From assembly GCF_008520305.1 (NCBI RefSeq), contig NZ_ML703268.1:212784-276783 (forward strand): 64,000 nucleotides of DNA, written 5' to 3'. Both the position numbers and the translations under genes were made by a program. This document shows, in pieces, positions 17,995 to 26,332 of this stretch. Source of the DNA: Mesorhizobium sp. SARCC-RB16n (lineage in GTDB: Bacteria > Pseudomonadota > Alphaproteobacteria > Rhizobiales > Rhizobiaceae). The first letter of the stretch is position 1. Every line of letters starts with the position of its first letter. Below the pieces are notes generated by a model. It saw only the letters and a list, made by a program, of their open reading frames with translations. It was not told where the DNA came from and ran no database searches.

Positions 17995-19053
17995 TCAGAC
18001 AGTAACGAGCATCTTGCCGGCATTGGCGAGTGGCGTCGTCACGCCCGACAGCATGGTGCGGATATGGGCCAGGCTCTGGTAGCGGCCATTGACCGAAATC
18101 CGCGGCAAGGCATGCAGGAAGCCGGCATGTTCGGCGCGCAGCACGCCGTGACGGGTTGTCACGGCGGAGGCATAGCCGGCGTCGCGCGCAAAACCCACTT
18201 CGCGGCAGCCGACGGCGCTGGCGTAGCCGTAGGGATAGGCGAAATGGCGCGGCTCCTCGCCGAGCCCGGTCCGGAGCATGTCCTTGACAGCCCCGATCTC
18301 GCGCCGCGCATCGGGCTCGGAAAGCCGTTTCAGATTGCTGTGATTGATCGTGTGGGCGCCTATCGTCACCAGCGGATGCGCGGCGGTGGTGCGGATCTCA
18401 TCCCAGTTCATCAGCGTGCGCAGGCGTGGGGCGTCCGCGTCAACGCCATTCGAAGCGGCCAGATCGCGCAGCACGCTCCGCAGGTCCTCCTCGCGGACCT
18501 CGGTGGTGAAATAGGCATGCAGGCGGGCGATAGCCTGATGTTTCCTGGCGGGGGTCGCGCAATCGATCACCGTCGGGCCGTCCGATGTCGGCAAGGTGAG
18601 GCGATCGCGGGCATTGACGACATCCTCGACCACATCCCACCAAAGGTGGGCGGAACCATCGATCAGCCCGGGAGCGACATAGATGGTGAGCGGCGCGCCA
18701 TGCTTCTCCAGCACCGGCAGGGCCTCCGTCATGTTGTCGCGATAGGCATCGTCGGCGGTGATGGTGGCGAACCGGCCGCCCTTCCCGCCTGCCTTGATGC
18801 GCTCCACGGCTTCGTCCATCGAGACGAAGGCATAGCCATCCGCTCTCATGTCGCCGATCACCGCATCGAGGAAACTGGGCGCGATGTTGAGGTGCCGGTT
18901 GACGCTGTCGGGCTTTTCAGGTGTCGCCGTCACGCGGTGCAGCATCAGGATGGCGCCAATGCCGCCGACAAACGGCCTGGCCAGTGGTGCGAGGCCGGTA
19001 TAGCGGGCGAAATTGAGCGCCAGTTTCCGGATTGCCTCCCCACCGTCGATCAT
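17995..19053 (-). CDS. Polysaccharide deacetylase family protein
   Basis: A protein of 352 residues with a NodB-like deacetylase fold. The metal/catalytic pair Asp101-Asp102 lies in TITADDAYRDN, where family members have TFDDG, and the metal-binding histidine segment GAHTINHSNL is near residue 230. The late motif EEPRHFAYPYG is also characteristic. No signal peptide is visible, so it may act on a cytoplasmic or membrane-attached glycan intermediate. The divergent CelD-like gene at 19143 suggests a shared polysaccharide role. Confidence 0.87.
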   Translation of the reverse strand: MIDGGEAIRKLALNFARYTGLAPLARPFVGGIGAILMLHRVTATPEKPDSVNRHLNIAPSFLDAVIGDMRADGYAFVSMDEAVERIKAGGKGGRFATITADDAYRDNMTEALPVLEKHGAPLTIYVAPGLIDGSAHLWWDVVEDVVNARDRLTLPTSDGPTVIDCATPARKHQAIARLHAYFTTEVREEDLRSVLRDLAASNGVDADAPRLRTLMNWDEIRTTAAHPLVTIGAHTINHSNLKRLSEPDARREIGAVKDMLRTGLGEEPRHFAYPYGYASAVGCREVGFARDAGYASAVTTRHGVLRAEHAGFLHALPRISVNGRYQSLAHIRTMLSGVTTPLANAGKMLVTV

Positions 19054-19142
19054 TCATTCACCTTTTGCGCCTAGGCTATCCAAGCACGGAATACGCCCGG
19101 GCGCCCCCCAAATCGGGATCAATACGCCTTAAGGATTGAGGT

Positions 19143-20375
19143 ATGGTTGACGCAACCGCGTCATTTGATGGCAAGCGGCTCGCGGAGGCTTCGCCACGCG
19201 CACTGCCTGGGAATGCCGCGGGGCTGTCGGTTTCCGTTGACGCCGCCGAGGGGCTCGCATCGTATGCGGCGTTCTGCAGTTCGGCGCTCTGTGCGCCGGC
19301 GCAGAGTGCGGCATGGGTCTTGAACTGGGCCGCCGAGGTCAAGCCAGATCTGCTCATCGCCACGCTTGACCTGGAGGGCAAGCCGGCCTTCGCATTGGCG
19401 TTGGAGGTGGTCAGGCGTGGCCCCTTGCGGGTCGCCCAGTTCATGGGCGGCCGCCACGCCAATGGCAATTTCTGCGCCGCCGAACCGCAATGGCTGGCCA
19501 GCAGCGACCTCACGGCCATCCGGTCGATGCTCGCGGCGATTGCCAGATCCCGGCCCGATATCGATCTCATCGCGCTGGAAAGATTGCTGCCCGATCTCGA
19601 CGGCATCGCCAATCCGCTGGCATCGCTCGATCATTTCGCCAGCCCCAATCTTTCGCTGGCCGTCGACCTCAGCGGCGGGTTCGATGCGCTGCTGCTGCGT
19701 GCCAGCGGCAAGCGCAAACGCAAGAAGCATCGTTCGCAGACGCGCAAGTTCGAGGCCGTCGGCAGCCACAGGCGGATCGAGGCGCGTAGCGCCGACGAGG
19801 TGGAGAGGCTGCTCGATGCGTTCTTCGAGATGAAGGAACAGCGTTTCCGCAAGATGGGCGTTGCCAACGTCTTCGGTGACGACCGGACACGCGCCTTCTT
19901 CCGAGGGCTGTTCACGCAAGCAGTTGCCGAGGACAAGCCCAGCTTCGTGCTGCACGGGCTGGAGGTCGCCGGCAAGCTGCGCGCCGTCACCGGATCGAGC
20001 CGCTCGGGCAGTCGCCTGATCTGCGAGTTCGGAGCGATCGCCGAGGACGATCTCGCCAACACCAGCCCGGGCGACTTCCTGTTCTTCGACAACATCCAGC
20101 ATGCCTGCCGGAGCGGGTTCGCGGTTTATGATTTCTCCGTCGGAGACGAACCCTACAAGCGGCTATGGTGCGATATCGAAACCCGGCATCTCGAGGTCCT
20201 GGTCCCGCTGACGCTCAAGGGCCGTGCGTTGGCAGGGGCACTTCGCCAAGGCGCGCGGCTGAAGGCCTTTGTCAAGAACAGCCCGACGATCTGGAAGCTC
20301 ACCAAGTTGCTGCGCCGCAAGGCTGCCGGGCACGCAGCCCCTCTTCCCACGGAAGACGAAAACGTCAGAAATTGA
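19143..20375 (+). CDS. CelD/BcsL-like GNAT acyltransferase
   Basis: A protein of 410 residues with a double GNAT-like fold of the Acetyltransf_6 (CelD, FemAB-like) group often found in polysaccharide clusters. Recognisable parts are the basic segment KRKRKKHRSQTRKFE near residue 190, FFEMKEQRFRKMGVAN near 225, and the C-terminal FLFFDNIQHACRSGFAVYDF with GDEPYKRLW near 325, the family hallmark. It probably transfers an acyl group to a sugar or sugar-linked amine. The 3' end overlaps the convergent gntR-type gene by 11 bases. Confidence 0.82.
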   Translation: MVDATASFDGKRLAEASPRALPGNAAGLSVSVDAAEGLASYAAFCSSALCAPAQSAAWVLNWAAEVKPDLLIATLDLEGKPAFALALEVVRRGPLRVAQFMGGRHANGNFCAAEPQWLASSDLTAIRSMLAAIARSRPDIDLIALERLLPDLDGIANPLASLDHFASPNLSLAVDLSGGFDALLLRASGKRKRKKHRSQTRKFEAVGSHRRIEARSADEVERLLDAFFEMKEQRFRKMGVANVFGDDRTRAFFRGLFTQAVAEDKPSFVLHGLEVAGKLRAVTGSSRSGSRLICEFGAIAEDDLANTSPGDFLFFDNIQHACRSGFAVYDFSVGDEPYKRLWCDIETRHLEVLVPLTLKGRALAGALRQGARLKAFVKNSPTIWKLTKLLRRKAAGHAAPLPTEDENVRN

Positions 20376-21078
20376 GAGCCTCACGGAGCGCCGGACCTGC
20401 CCTGACGCGCAGATCGAGATCCGCCTCGATATGGTCGATGTGGTGCAGCATCAAGCGGCTCACCAGCCCGGAATCGCTGCTCTCCAGCGCACCGACAATA
20501 CCCGTGTGCTCACTGTGGCCGCAGGCCGATACGCCAGACCGTCCATAAAGTGCAATGACAAGCGACGAGCGCGCAACCAGTTCCTCCATGAAGCGCTGCA
20601 GGATGGCATTGCCGGCGACCGAAGCGAGCAGCAGATGGAAATCGCCGGACGCCTTGATTTCGGAACGCCGCGCCGTCGGACCGCGCTCGGCGATGAAGCG
20701 GCCCTCCTCGTCGAGTTGCGCCCTGAAGGCGACGATGTCGGCGGCTGTTACCCGTTCGCAGGCGGCAGTGGCGATACCCGGCTCGATCAGCCGGCGCGAG
20801 GCGAACAGCTGGCGCGCTTCCTCGGGTGATGGATTGGCGACGAAGGCGCCACGATTGCGCTCGATGCGCACCAGCCCTTCGAAAGACAGCATCTGCAGCG
20901 CCGCTCGAGCGACGGTGCGCGACACGTCGAACAACGTGCCGACCTCGCCCTCCGACAGCTTGGTGCCCGGCGCCAGCCTCCGATCGACGATGGCGTCGCG
21001 CAGATTGTCACGGATCGCCTGGGCGCGATCCTGGTTGGCGCTATCGGCGGCGGAATAGACCCGATCGGTGATGTTCAT
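20365..21078 (-). CDS. GntR-family transcriptional regulator (FCD subfamily)
   Basis: A protein of 237 residues with an N-terminal winged helix-turn-helix (about 20-85, LRDAIVDRRLAPGTKLSEGE and VSRTVARAALQMLSFEGLV) and an all-helical FCD ligand-binding domain with an Asp/His-type metal site (FHLLLASVAGN). It is divergent from a polyamine/amino-acid type ABC importer. The 265-base gap holds two good palindromes, so the likely role is ligand-responsive control of that importer. Confidence 0.9.
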   Translation of the reverse strand: MNITDRVYSAADSANQDRAQAIRDNLRDAIVDRRLAPGTKLSEGEVGTLFDVSRTVARAALQMLSFEGLVRIERNRGAFVANPSPEEARQLFASRRLIEPGIATAACERVTAADIVAFRAQLDEEGRFIAERGPTARRSEIKASGDFHLLLASVAGNAILQRFMEELVARSSLVIALYGRSGVSACGHSEHTGIVGALESSDSGLVSRLMLHHIDHIEADLDLRVRAGPALREALNF

Positions 21079-21170
21079 GGCGATGATGGTTCCCGCCCTC
21101 TTCTAGCGCGACTCGTCGTCTTTTCACGAGAGGCAAAGTGAACACGAAGCCAAAAAAGATTGCATACGAT

Positions 21171-21219
21171 TTTTGTACAAAATTGCGCGCAATAGCTCAC
21201 AATTTGTGCAATGCACAAA
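21171..21219. promoter_or_regulatory. Paired palindromes, candidate GntR operators
   Basis: TTTTGTACAAAA (21171-21182) is a perfect 12-base palindrome. TTTGTGCA-A-TGCACAAA (21203-21219) is a perfect inverted repeat with 8-base arms. ATTGCGCGCAAT (21182-21193) lies between them. TTGT-N-ACAA spacing is common in FCD-type GntR operators. The positions, between the regulator start and the importer promoter, fit control of both directions. Inference only. Confidence 0.5.
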
Positions 21220-21296
21220 GTAGCCTCCGAGATAGCCAGTGGGCAAGAATCCTGATCTTTCAGACAATTCAAGCGCTTGGCCGGTCATCCCCGGAT

Positions 21297-21312
21297 TGGC
21301 ACGCATGATGCT
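21297..21312 (+). promoter_or_regulatory. Candidate sigma-54 promoter for the ABC importer
   Basis: TGGCACGCATGATGCT matches the -24/-12 consensus TGGCACG-N4-TTGCW except for A in place of the first T of the -12 box; the GG and GC doublets have the required spacing. The GC doublet is 32 bases before the ATG of the ATPase gene, which leaves room for a short leader with GGGGAAG. This would make the importer dependent on RpoN and an enhancer-binding protein such as NtrC. Confidence 0.45.
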
Positions 21313-21343
21313 TTGTGTAGTGCGGCCAAACGGGGAAGCGTGA

Positions 21344-22432
21344 ATGTCCAAAGCCGCCGAGATCGACATCGTGTCCGTTTCGAAAGTCTATGGAACGACG
21401 ACCGCCGTCGAGGACATCAGCCTGAAGATTCCGGCGGGCACCTATTGCTGCCTGCTCGGCCCCTCCGGCTGCGGCAAAACCTCGACGTTGCGCATGATCG
21501 CTGGTCACGAAAGCATCTCGTCCGGTGACGTTCGGCTCGGCAACACCGTCGTCACCGACCTGCCGCCGGCCAAACGCGGCACGGCAATGATGTTCCAGTC
21601 CTATGCGTTGTTCCCGCATCTCGACCTCATCGACAATGTCGCCTTCAGCCTGAAGATGAAGGGCGTCGACAAGGAGCAGCGCCGCGCCAAGGCGCTCGAC
21701 ATGCTGAAGCTGATGCAGATGGAGGCCTATGCGACGCGCCGGCCCGCGCAGCTTTCCGGCGGCCAGCAGCAGCGCGTGGCGCTCGCCCGGGCGTTGATCA
21801 CCGATCCGGAAGCGCTGCTGCTCGACGAGCCGCTCTCGGCGCTCGACCCGTTCCTGAAGGTCCGCATGCGCGTCGAGCTGAAGAAACTACAGACCTCGCT
21901 CGGCATCACCTTCGTCCACGTCACCCACAGCCAGGAGGAGGCCATGGCCTTGGCGGACCTGATCGTGGTGATGAATGACGGCCGCATCGAACAGGCGGCG
22001 CCTCCTCGCGACGTGTTCGAACGGCCGGCCACGGCCTTCGTCGCGCGCTTCATGGGTGACCACAATGTCATCTCCGGCCGGGTCACCGGGGCACGTGACG
22101 GCATGGTCGTCTTCGACGTCATTGGCGGCGGCTCGCTCGCCGCCCGCGGTCACGGCCGGGAGCCGGGCGCACCGATCGACATCGCCATCCGCACGGACCA
22201 TGTGCGCATCGGCGACGCGCCTGCGCTTGGCCTCGGCTTCACCGGCATCGTCTCCAACATCGAATATCGCGGCGCCACGGTGAAGCTGTCGGTCACCGGT
22301 GCCGGCATCGACGATTTCACCGTCATCATCAACGATTCCGACTTCTTCGCCAGACCCGTGGCCATTGGCGACGCCGTACCGCTCGCCTGGGATTCGCAGG
22401 ATGCGATCGTCCTTGGCCATCTTCATTCATGA
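21344..22432 (+). CDS. ABC transporter ATP-binding protein, PotA-like
   Basis: ATPase of a CUT1/polyamine-type importer, 362 residues. Walker A is GPSGCGKT (39-46), followed by LSGGQQQR, Walker B LLLDEPLSALD and a C-terminal TOBE/OB domain from about residue 235. It energises uptake of the solute bound by the protein encoded next. GGGGAAG precedes the ATG by 5 bases. It is the first gene of a five- to six-gene operon (ATPase, binding protein, two permeases, racemase, GNAT), divergent from a GntR regulator. Confidence 0.93.
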   Translation: MSKAAEIDIVSVSKVYGTTTAVEDISLKIPAGTYCCLLGPSGCGKTSTLRMIAGHESISSGDVRLGNTVVTDLPPAKRGTAMMFQSYALFPHLDLIDNVAFSLKMKGVDKEQRRAKALDMLKLMQMEAYATRRPAQLSGGQQQRVALARALITDPEALLLDEPLSALDPFLKVRMRVELKKLQTSLGITFVHVTHSQEEAMALADLIVVMNDGRIEQAAPPRDVFERPATAFVARFMGDHNVISGRVTGARDGMVVFDVIGGGSLAARGHGREPGAPIDIAIRTDHVRIGDAPALGLGFTGIVSNIEYRGATVKLSVTGAGIDDFTVIINDSDFFARPVAIGDAVPLAWDSQDAIVLGHLHS

Positions 22433-22466
22433 ATTCAACGAAGCAAACAAGACAGGGGAATAAGGC

Positions 22467-23756
22467 ATGACAAACACATCGAAAACCAAGACTGGCATTT
22501 CGCGCCGCTCGCTGCTCAAGACAGGTGCCGCCGCCGTCGGCCTCGCCGCCGGCTCGGGCGTCATCACAGGCTTTCCGACCATCTGGGCGCAGTCCAACAT
22601 CACGCTGCGCCAGTTCGGCACCGGCGTGTCGAACCTCAACGCCATCGCCGACAAATGCAAGGCCGACCTCGGCATCACCCTGGAGATGACCGCGACCGAT
22701 TCCGACGCCGCCGCGCAGCGCGCCGTGACCCAACCCGACAGCTACGATATCGCCGACATCGAATACTGGATCTGCAAGAAGGTGTTCCCCACCGGCGTGC
22801 TGCAGCCGATGGATGTCAGCAAGCTGAAATATTACGACGAGTTGGTGCCGCTGTTCAAAACCGGCAAGCTCACACCCGACAGCGTGATTGCCCAGGGTAC
22901 CGCGCCGCACACCGTTGGTTACGTCGAGGCGCAGGATAGCAAGACCTTCGCCAAGGCACCGACCAACTGGTTCACCATGGTGCCGACCATTTACAACGCC
23001 GACACGCTTGGCATCCGCCCCGACCTCGTCGGCCGTGACATCACCACCTGGGCCGACATCATGGACCCGGCCTTCAAGGGCAAGACCGCGATCCTCAACA
23101 TCCCGTCCATCGGCATCATGGATGCGGCGATGATCATGGAGGCCACCGGCAACATCAAATATGCCGACAAGGGCAACATGACCAAGGACGAGATCGACAA
23201 GACGATCGACTTCCTGATCAAGGCCAAGCAAGCCGGCCAGTTCCGTGCCTTCTGGAAATCCTTCGACGAGAGCGTCAACCTGATGGCGTCGGGCGAAGTC
23301 GTCATTCAGTCGATGTGGTCGCCGGCCGTCGCCGCCGTGCGCTCCAAGGGCATCGCCTGCCGCTTCCAGCCGCTCAAGGAAGGCTATCGCTCATGGGGCG
23401 GCGGCCTTGGCCTCGCCGCCCATCTCAAGGGCGCCGAGCTCGACGCGGCTTATGAATACATCAACTGGTACACGTCGGGCTGGGTCGGCGGATACCTCAA
23501 CCGCCAGGGCTACTACTCGGCCAACATGGTCTCGGCCAAGAAGTTCATGTCCGAGGACGAGTGGGGCTACTGGATCGAGGGCAAGCCGGCCAAGGGCGAG
23601 ATCAAGGCGCCGGACGGCACCGTCATGGAGAAGGCTGGCGCAGTGCGCGACGGCGGCTCCTTCGAAGAGCGCATGGGCAAGGTCGCCTGCTGGAACTCGG
23701 TCATGGACGAGGACCGCTACATGGTGAAGCGCTGGAACGAGTTCATCGCCTCGTAA
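22467..23756 (+). CDS. ABC transporter substrate-binding protein, spermidine/putrescine type
   Basis: Periplasmic solute-binding protein of 429 residues. The N-terminus has a twin-arginine signal (SRRSLLK at about 12-18, then a hydrophobic stretch ending IWAQ), so it is probably exported folded by Tat. The mature part has the family 1 extracellular binding fold with many Trp residues (NWFTMVPTIYNADTLGI, SMWSPAVAAV, YINWYTSGWVGGYL). The substrate is probably a polyamine, amino acid or related nitrogen compound. Confidence 0.9.
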   Translation: MTNTSKTKTGISRRSLLKTGAAAVGLAAGSGVITGFPTIWAQSNITLRQFGTGVSNLNAIADKCKADLGITLEMTATDSDAAAQRAVTQPDSYDIADIEYWICKKVFPTGVLQPMDVSKLKYYDELVPLFKTGKLTPDSVIAQGTAPHTVGYVEAQDSKTFAKAPTNWFTMVPTIYNADTLGIRPDLVGRDITTWADIMDPAFKGKTAILNIPSIGIMDAAMIMEATGNIKYADKGNMTKDEIDKTIDFLIKAKQAGQFRAFWKSFDESVNLMASGEVVIQSMWSPAVAAVRSKGIACRFQPLKEGYRSWGGGLGLAAHLKGAELDAAYEYINWYTSGWVGGYLNRQGYYSANMVSAKKFMSEDEWGYWIEGKPAKGEIKAPDGTVMEKAGAVRDGGSFEERMGKVACWNSVMDEDRYMVKRWNEFIAS

Positions 23757-23781
23757 GCGAAACAACAAGCGCCTCCTCTAC

Positions 23782-23806
23782 CCCTTCTCCCCTTGCGGGA
23801 GAAGGG
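23782..23806. repeat. Small intergenic hairpin between binding-protein and permease genes
   Basis: CCCTTCTCCC and GGGAGAAGGG form a perfect 10-bp stem around CTTGC, 25 bases after the binding-protein stop. Hairpins of this kind within importer operons can protect upstream mRNA and raise binding-protein levels. Similar CTTCTCCC/GGGAGAAG palindromes are common dispersed elements in rhizobial genomes as I recall. Confidence 0.6.
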
Positions 23807-23846
23807 AAAGCGGCTCAGGCCGCGTCGCCAAGAACCGGAAGCATTG

Positions 23847-24758
23847 ATGACAGTCGCGCTCGAACGCCCCGCAATCGCCGCCGCCAAACCAGCCCGACGA
23901 CGCCGCTCCTCCATCGGCGTCGTCACGCCCTACCTGCAATCGGCTCCCCTGGCGCTGATCCTTGGCGCGTTCCTGCTCCTGCCCATCATCATGATCGTCG
24001 TCGTGTCCTTCTGGGACTACGACTTCGCCGCCATGTATCCGGACTTCCTGACCACGAACTATTCCGACGTACTGGGCTCGTGGGTCACGTGGAAAACTTA
24101 TCTCAACACTATCAAATTCGCTGCCATCGTCTGGGCGCTGACCTTGTTCATCGGCTTCTGGGTCGCCTATTTCCTGGCGTTTCATATCCGCACCACCGCC
24201 ATGCAGATGGTGCTGTTCCTGGTCTGCACCGTGCCGTTCCTGACCTCCAACATTATCCGCATGATCTCGTGGATCCCGGTGCTCGGCCGCAACGGACTGA
24301 TCAACTCGACGCTGGTGCATTTGGGCCTGGTGCCGAAACCCATCGAATGGCTGCTCTACTCGGAATTCGCGGTCGTGCTCGCCATGGTGCATCTCTACAC
24401 GCTGTTCATGGTGACGCCGATCTTCAACACGCTGATGCGCATCGACCGTTCGCTGGTCGAGGCCGCGCGCGATGCCGGCGCGTCCGGCTGGCAAGTGCTG
24501 TGGAACGTCATCATCCCCCTGGCCAAGCCCGGCATGGCGATCGGCACCATCTTCGTCGTCACCCTGGTGATGGCCGATTTCTCCACCGTGCAGGTGATGT
24601 CGGGCGGCCAGAGCGCATCCGTCGCGCTCATGATGAAGAACCAGATGTCGCTGCTGCAATATCCGGCCGCCGCCGCCAACGCCGTGGTGCTGCTGGTGCT
24701 GGTGCTCTTGATGGTCGCCGGCATCCTGCGCATCGTCGACATCCGCAGGGAACTGTGA
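23847..24758 (+). CDS. ABC transporter permease, PotB-like
   Basis: Inner-membrane subunit of 303 residues with about six helices. The ATPase-contact (EAA) loop is VEAARDAGASGWQVLWNVII near residue 210, with the conserved Gly and the following LAKPG. The N-terminal 35 residues are basic and cytoplasmic. The ATG at 23847 has GGAAG 5 bases upstream. The second permease starts one base after its stop. Confidence 0.92.
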   Translation: MTVALERPAIAAAKPARRRRSSIGVVTPYLQSAPLALILGAFLLLPIIMIVVVSFWDYDFAAMYPDFLTTNYSDVLGSWVTWKTYLNTIKFAAIVWALTLFIGFWVAYFLAFHIRTTAMQMVLFLVCTVPFLTSNIIRMISWIPVLGRNGLINSTLVHLGLVPKPIEWLLYSEFAVVLAMVHLYTLFMVTPIFNTLMRIDRSLVEAARDAGASGWQVLWNVIIPLAKPGMAIGTIFVVTLVMADFSTVQVMSGGQSASVALMMKNQMSLLQYPAAAANAVVLLVLVLLMVAGILRIVDIRREL

Positions 24759-24759
24759 C

Positions 24760-25578
24760 GTGAGCCACGAAAAACGCACCCTCGAATTCTACGCGCTGGC
24801 GGTGTTCTTCGCACTGTTCGTACTGTTCCTTTATGGCCCGCTGTCGGCGATCCTGATCCTCTCCTTCCAGGGCGAGACCGGCGGCCTCACCTTCCCGCTC
24901 AACGGCGTGTCGCTGCACTGGTTCGCCAATCTGTTCGAGCGCCAGGCGGTCGGCGATTTCGGCGGCAGCTTCAAGCGCTCGCTGGTTCTCGGCCTCATGG
25001 TGATGATCGTCACCGTCGTCGTCTCGCTGCTGGCCGGGCTGGCCTTCCGCCAGAAATTTCGCGGCGCCACCGCTTTGTTCTACCTGTCGGTCGCCAGCCT
25101 CGTCGTACCCTCGATCATCATTTCGCTTGGCATCGGCGTCGTCTTCCAGCAGGTCGGCTTGCGTCCGGCCTGGTATACGTCGGCCTTCGGCGCGCATCTG
25201 ACCTGGACCTTGCCGTTCGGCGTGCTCATCATGTTCGCCGTCTTCAACCGCTTCTCGCCTGCCTATGAGGAAGCCGCGCGCGACCTTGGCGCCTCATCCT
25301 GGCAGACCTTCGCCCATGTCGTACTGCCGATGATCGCGCCAAGCCTGATCGGCGTCGGCCTGTTCGGCTTCACGCTGTCCTATGACGAGTTCGCCCGCAC
25401 ACTGATGACTTCGGGAACCTTCAACACTCTGCCGCTCGAGATCTACGGCATGACCACCAATGTCACCACGCCGGTGCTCTACGCGCTGGGCACGGTGACC
25501 ACCGTGTTTTCCTTCCTGGTGATCCTGGCGACGCTAGGCGCCATCCTCTATGTCGGCCGCCGCCGGACCAGAGCGTGA
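24760..25578 (+). CDS. ABC transporter permease, PotC-like
   Basis: Second membrane subunit of the importer, 272 residues, with about six helices and the EAA loop YEEAARDLGASSWQTFAHVV near residue 170. It starts with GTG at 24760 directly after the first permease and ends with a GTGA overlap with the racemase gene, so translation of the three genes is coupled. Together with the ATPase and binding protein it completes a single ABC importer. Confidence 0.92.
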   Translation: MSHEKRTLEFYALAVFFALFVLFLYGPLSAILILSFQGETGGLTFPLNGVSLHWFANLFERQAVGDFGGSFKRSLVLGLMVMIVTVVVSLLAGLAFRQKFRGATALFYLSVASLVVPSIIISLGIGVVFQQVGLRPAWYTSAFGAHLTWTLPFGVLIMFAVFNRFSPAYEEAARDLGASSWQTFAHVVLPMIAPSLIGVGLFGFTLSYDEFARTLMTSGTFNTLPLEIYGMTTNVTTPVLYALGTVTTVFSFLVILATLGAILYVGRRRTRA

Positions 25579-26327
25579 CAGTGCGGATACTGGTGGTAAA
25601 TCCCAACACGACGGCGAGCATGACCGAGACGATCGCTGCGGCCGCGCGCAGTGTCGCCTGTGTCTGGACCGAAATCGTCGCCGTCACCTCGTCCATGGGA
25701 CCGGCCTCGATCGAGGGTTATTATGACGAGGCACTGGCCGTGCCCGGCCTGCTGACGGAGATCGCCGCCGGCGAACGTGCCGGGGCGCAGGCCGCGATCA
25801 TCGCCTGCTTCGACGACACCGGCCTCGATGCCGCCAGAGCCATGGCGGCCATCCCTGTCATCGGCATCTGCGAGGCCGCACTTAGCATGGCCTGCTTCAT
25901 TGCCCAGCGTTTCACTGTCGTAACCACCACCGAACGCTCGCGTGTGCCGGTCGAGGGGCTGGTGCAACGCTACGGCATGTCAGGTCGGGCGCGCGTGCGA
26001 GCCGCCGAGATTCCGGTGCTGGCACTCGAGGACCCGGCATCAGGAGCGGTTGGCAAGCTCCGCGACGAGATCGCCCGGGCCGTGGAGGAGGATCGCGCCG
26101 AGGCCATCGTGCTTGGCTGCGCCGGCATGGCGGATCTTGCCCACAGGTTGCAGAGCGAGTTCGGCCTGCCTGTCGTTGACGGCGTCGGAGCCGCTTTGAA
26201 GCAAGCCGAGGCCCTGGTGGCTCTTGGCCTCTCGACATCGAAGCGCGGTGCCTATGCGAACCCGCTCGCCAAGCCCTATCATGGTATGCTGAAATCGTTC
26301 TCCCCAGGAGCAGTCGCTGCTGAGTGA
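25575..26327 (+). CDS. Asp/Glu/hydantoin racemase family protein
   Basis: A protein of 250 residues of the aspartate/glutamate/hydantoin racemase superfamily. It opens with RILVVNPNTTASMTETI and has the two catalytic-type cysteines in AIIACFDDTGLDAAR and VLGCAGMADL. Such enzymes racemise 5-substituted hydantoins or amino acids without a cofactor. The GTG start overlaps the permease stop (GTGA). Its place suggests that the imported compound is a hydantoin- or amino-acid-like solute of mixed chirality; that is inference. Confidence 0.87.
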   Translation: MTVRILVVNPNTTASMTETIAAAARSVACVWTEIVAVTSSMGPASIEGYYDEALAVPGLLTEIAAGERAGAQAAIIACFDDTGLDAARAMAAIPVIGICEAALSMACFIAQRFTVVTTTERSRVPVEGLVQRYGMSGRARVRAAEIPVLALEDPASGAVGKLRDEIARAVEEDRAEAIVLGCAGMADLAHRLQSEFGLPVVDGVGAALKQAEALVALGLSTSKRGAYANPLAKPYHGMLKSFSPGAVAAE

Positions 26328-26332
26328 GCACC

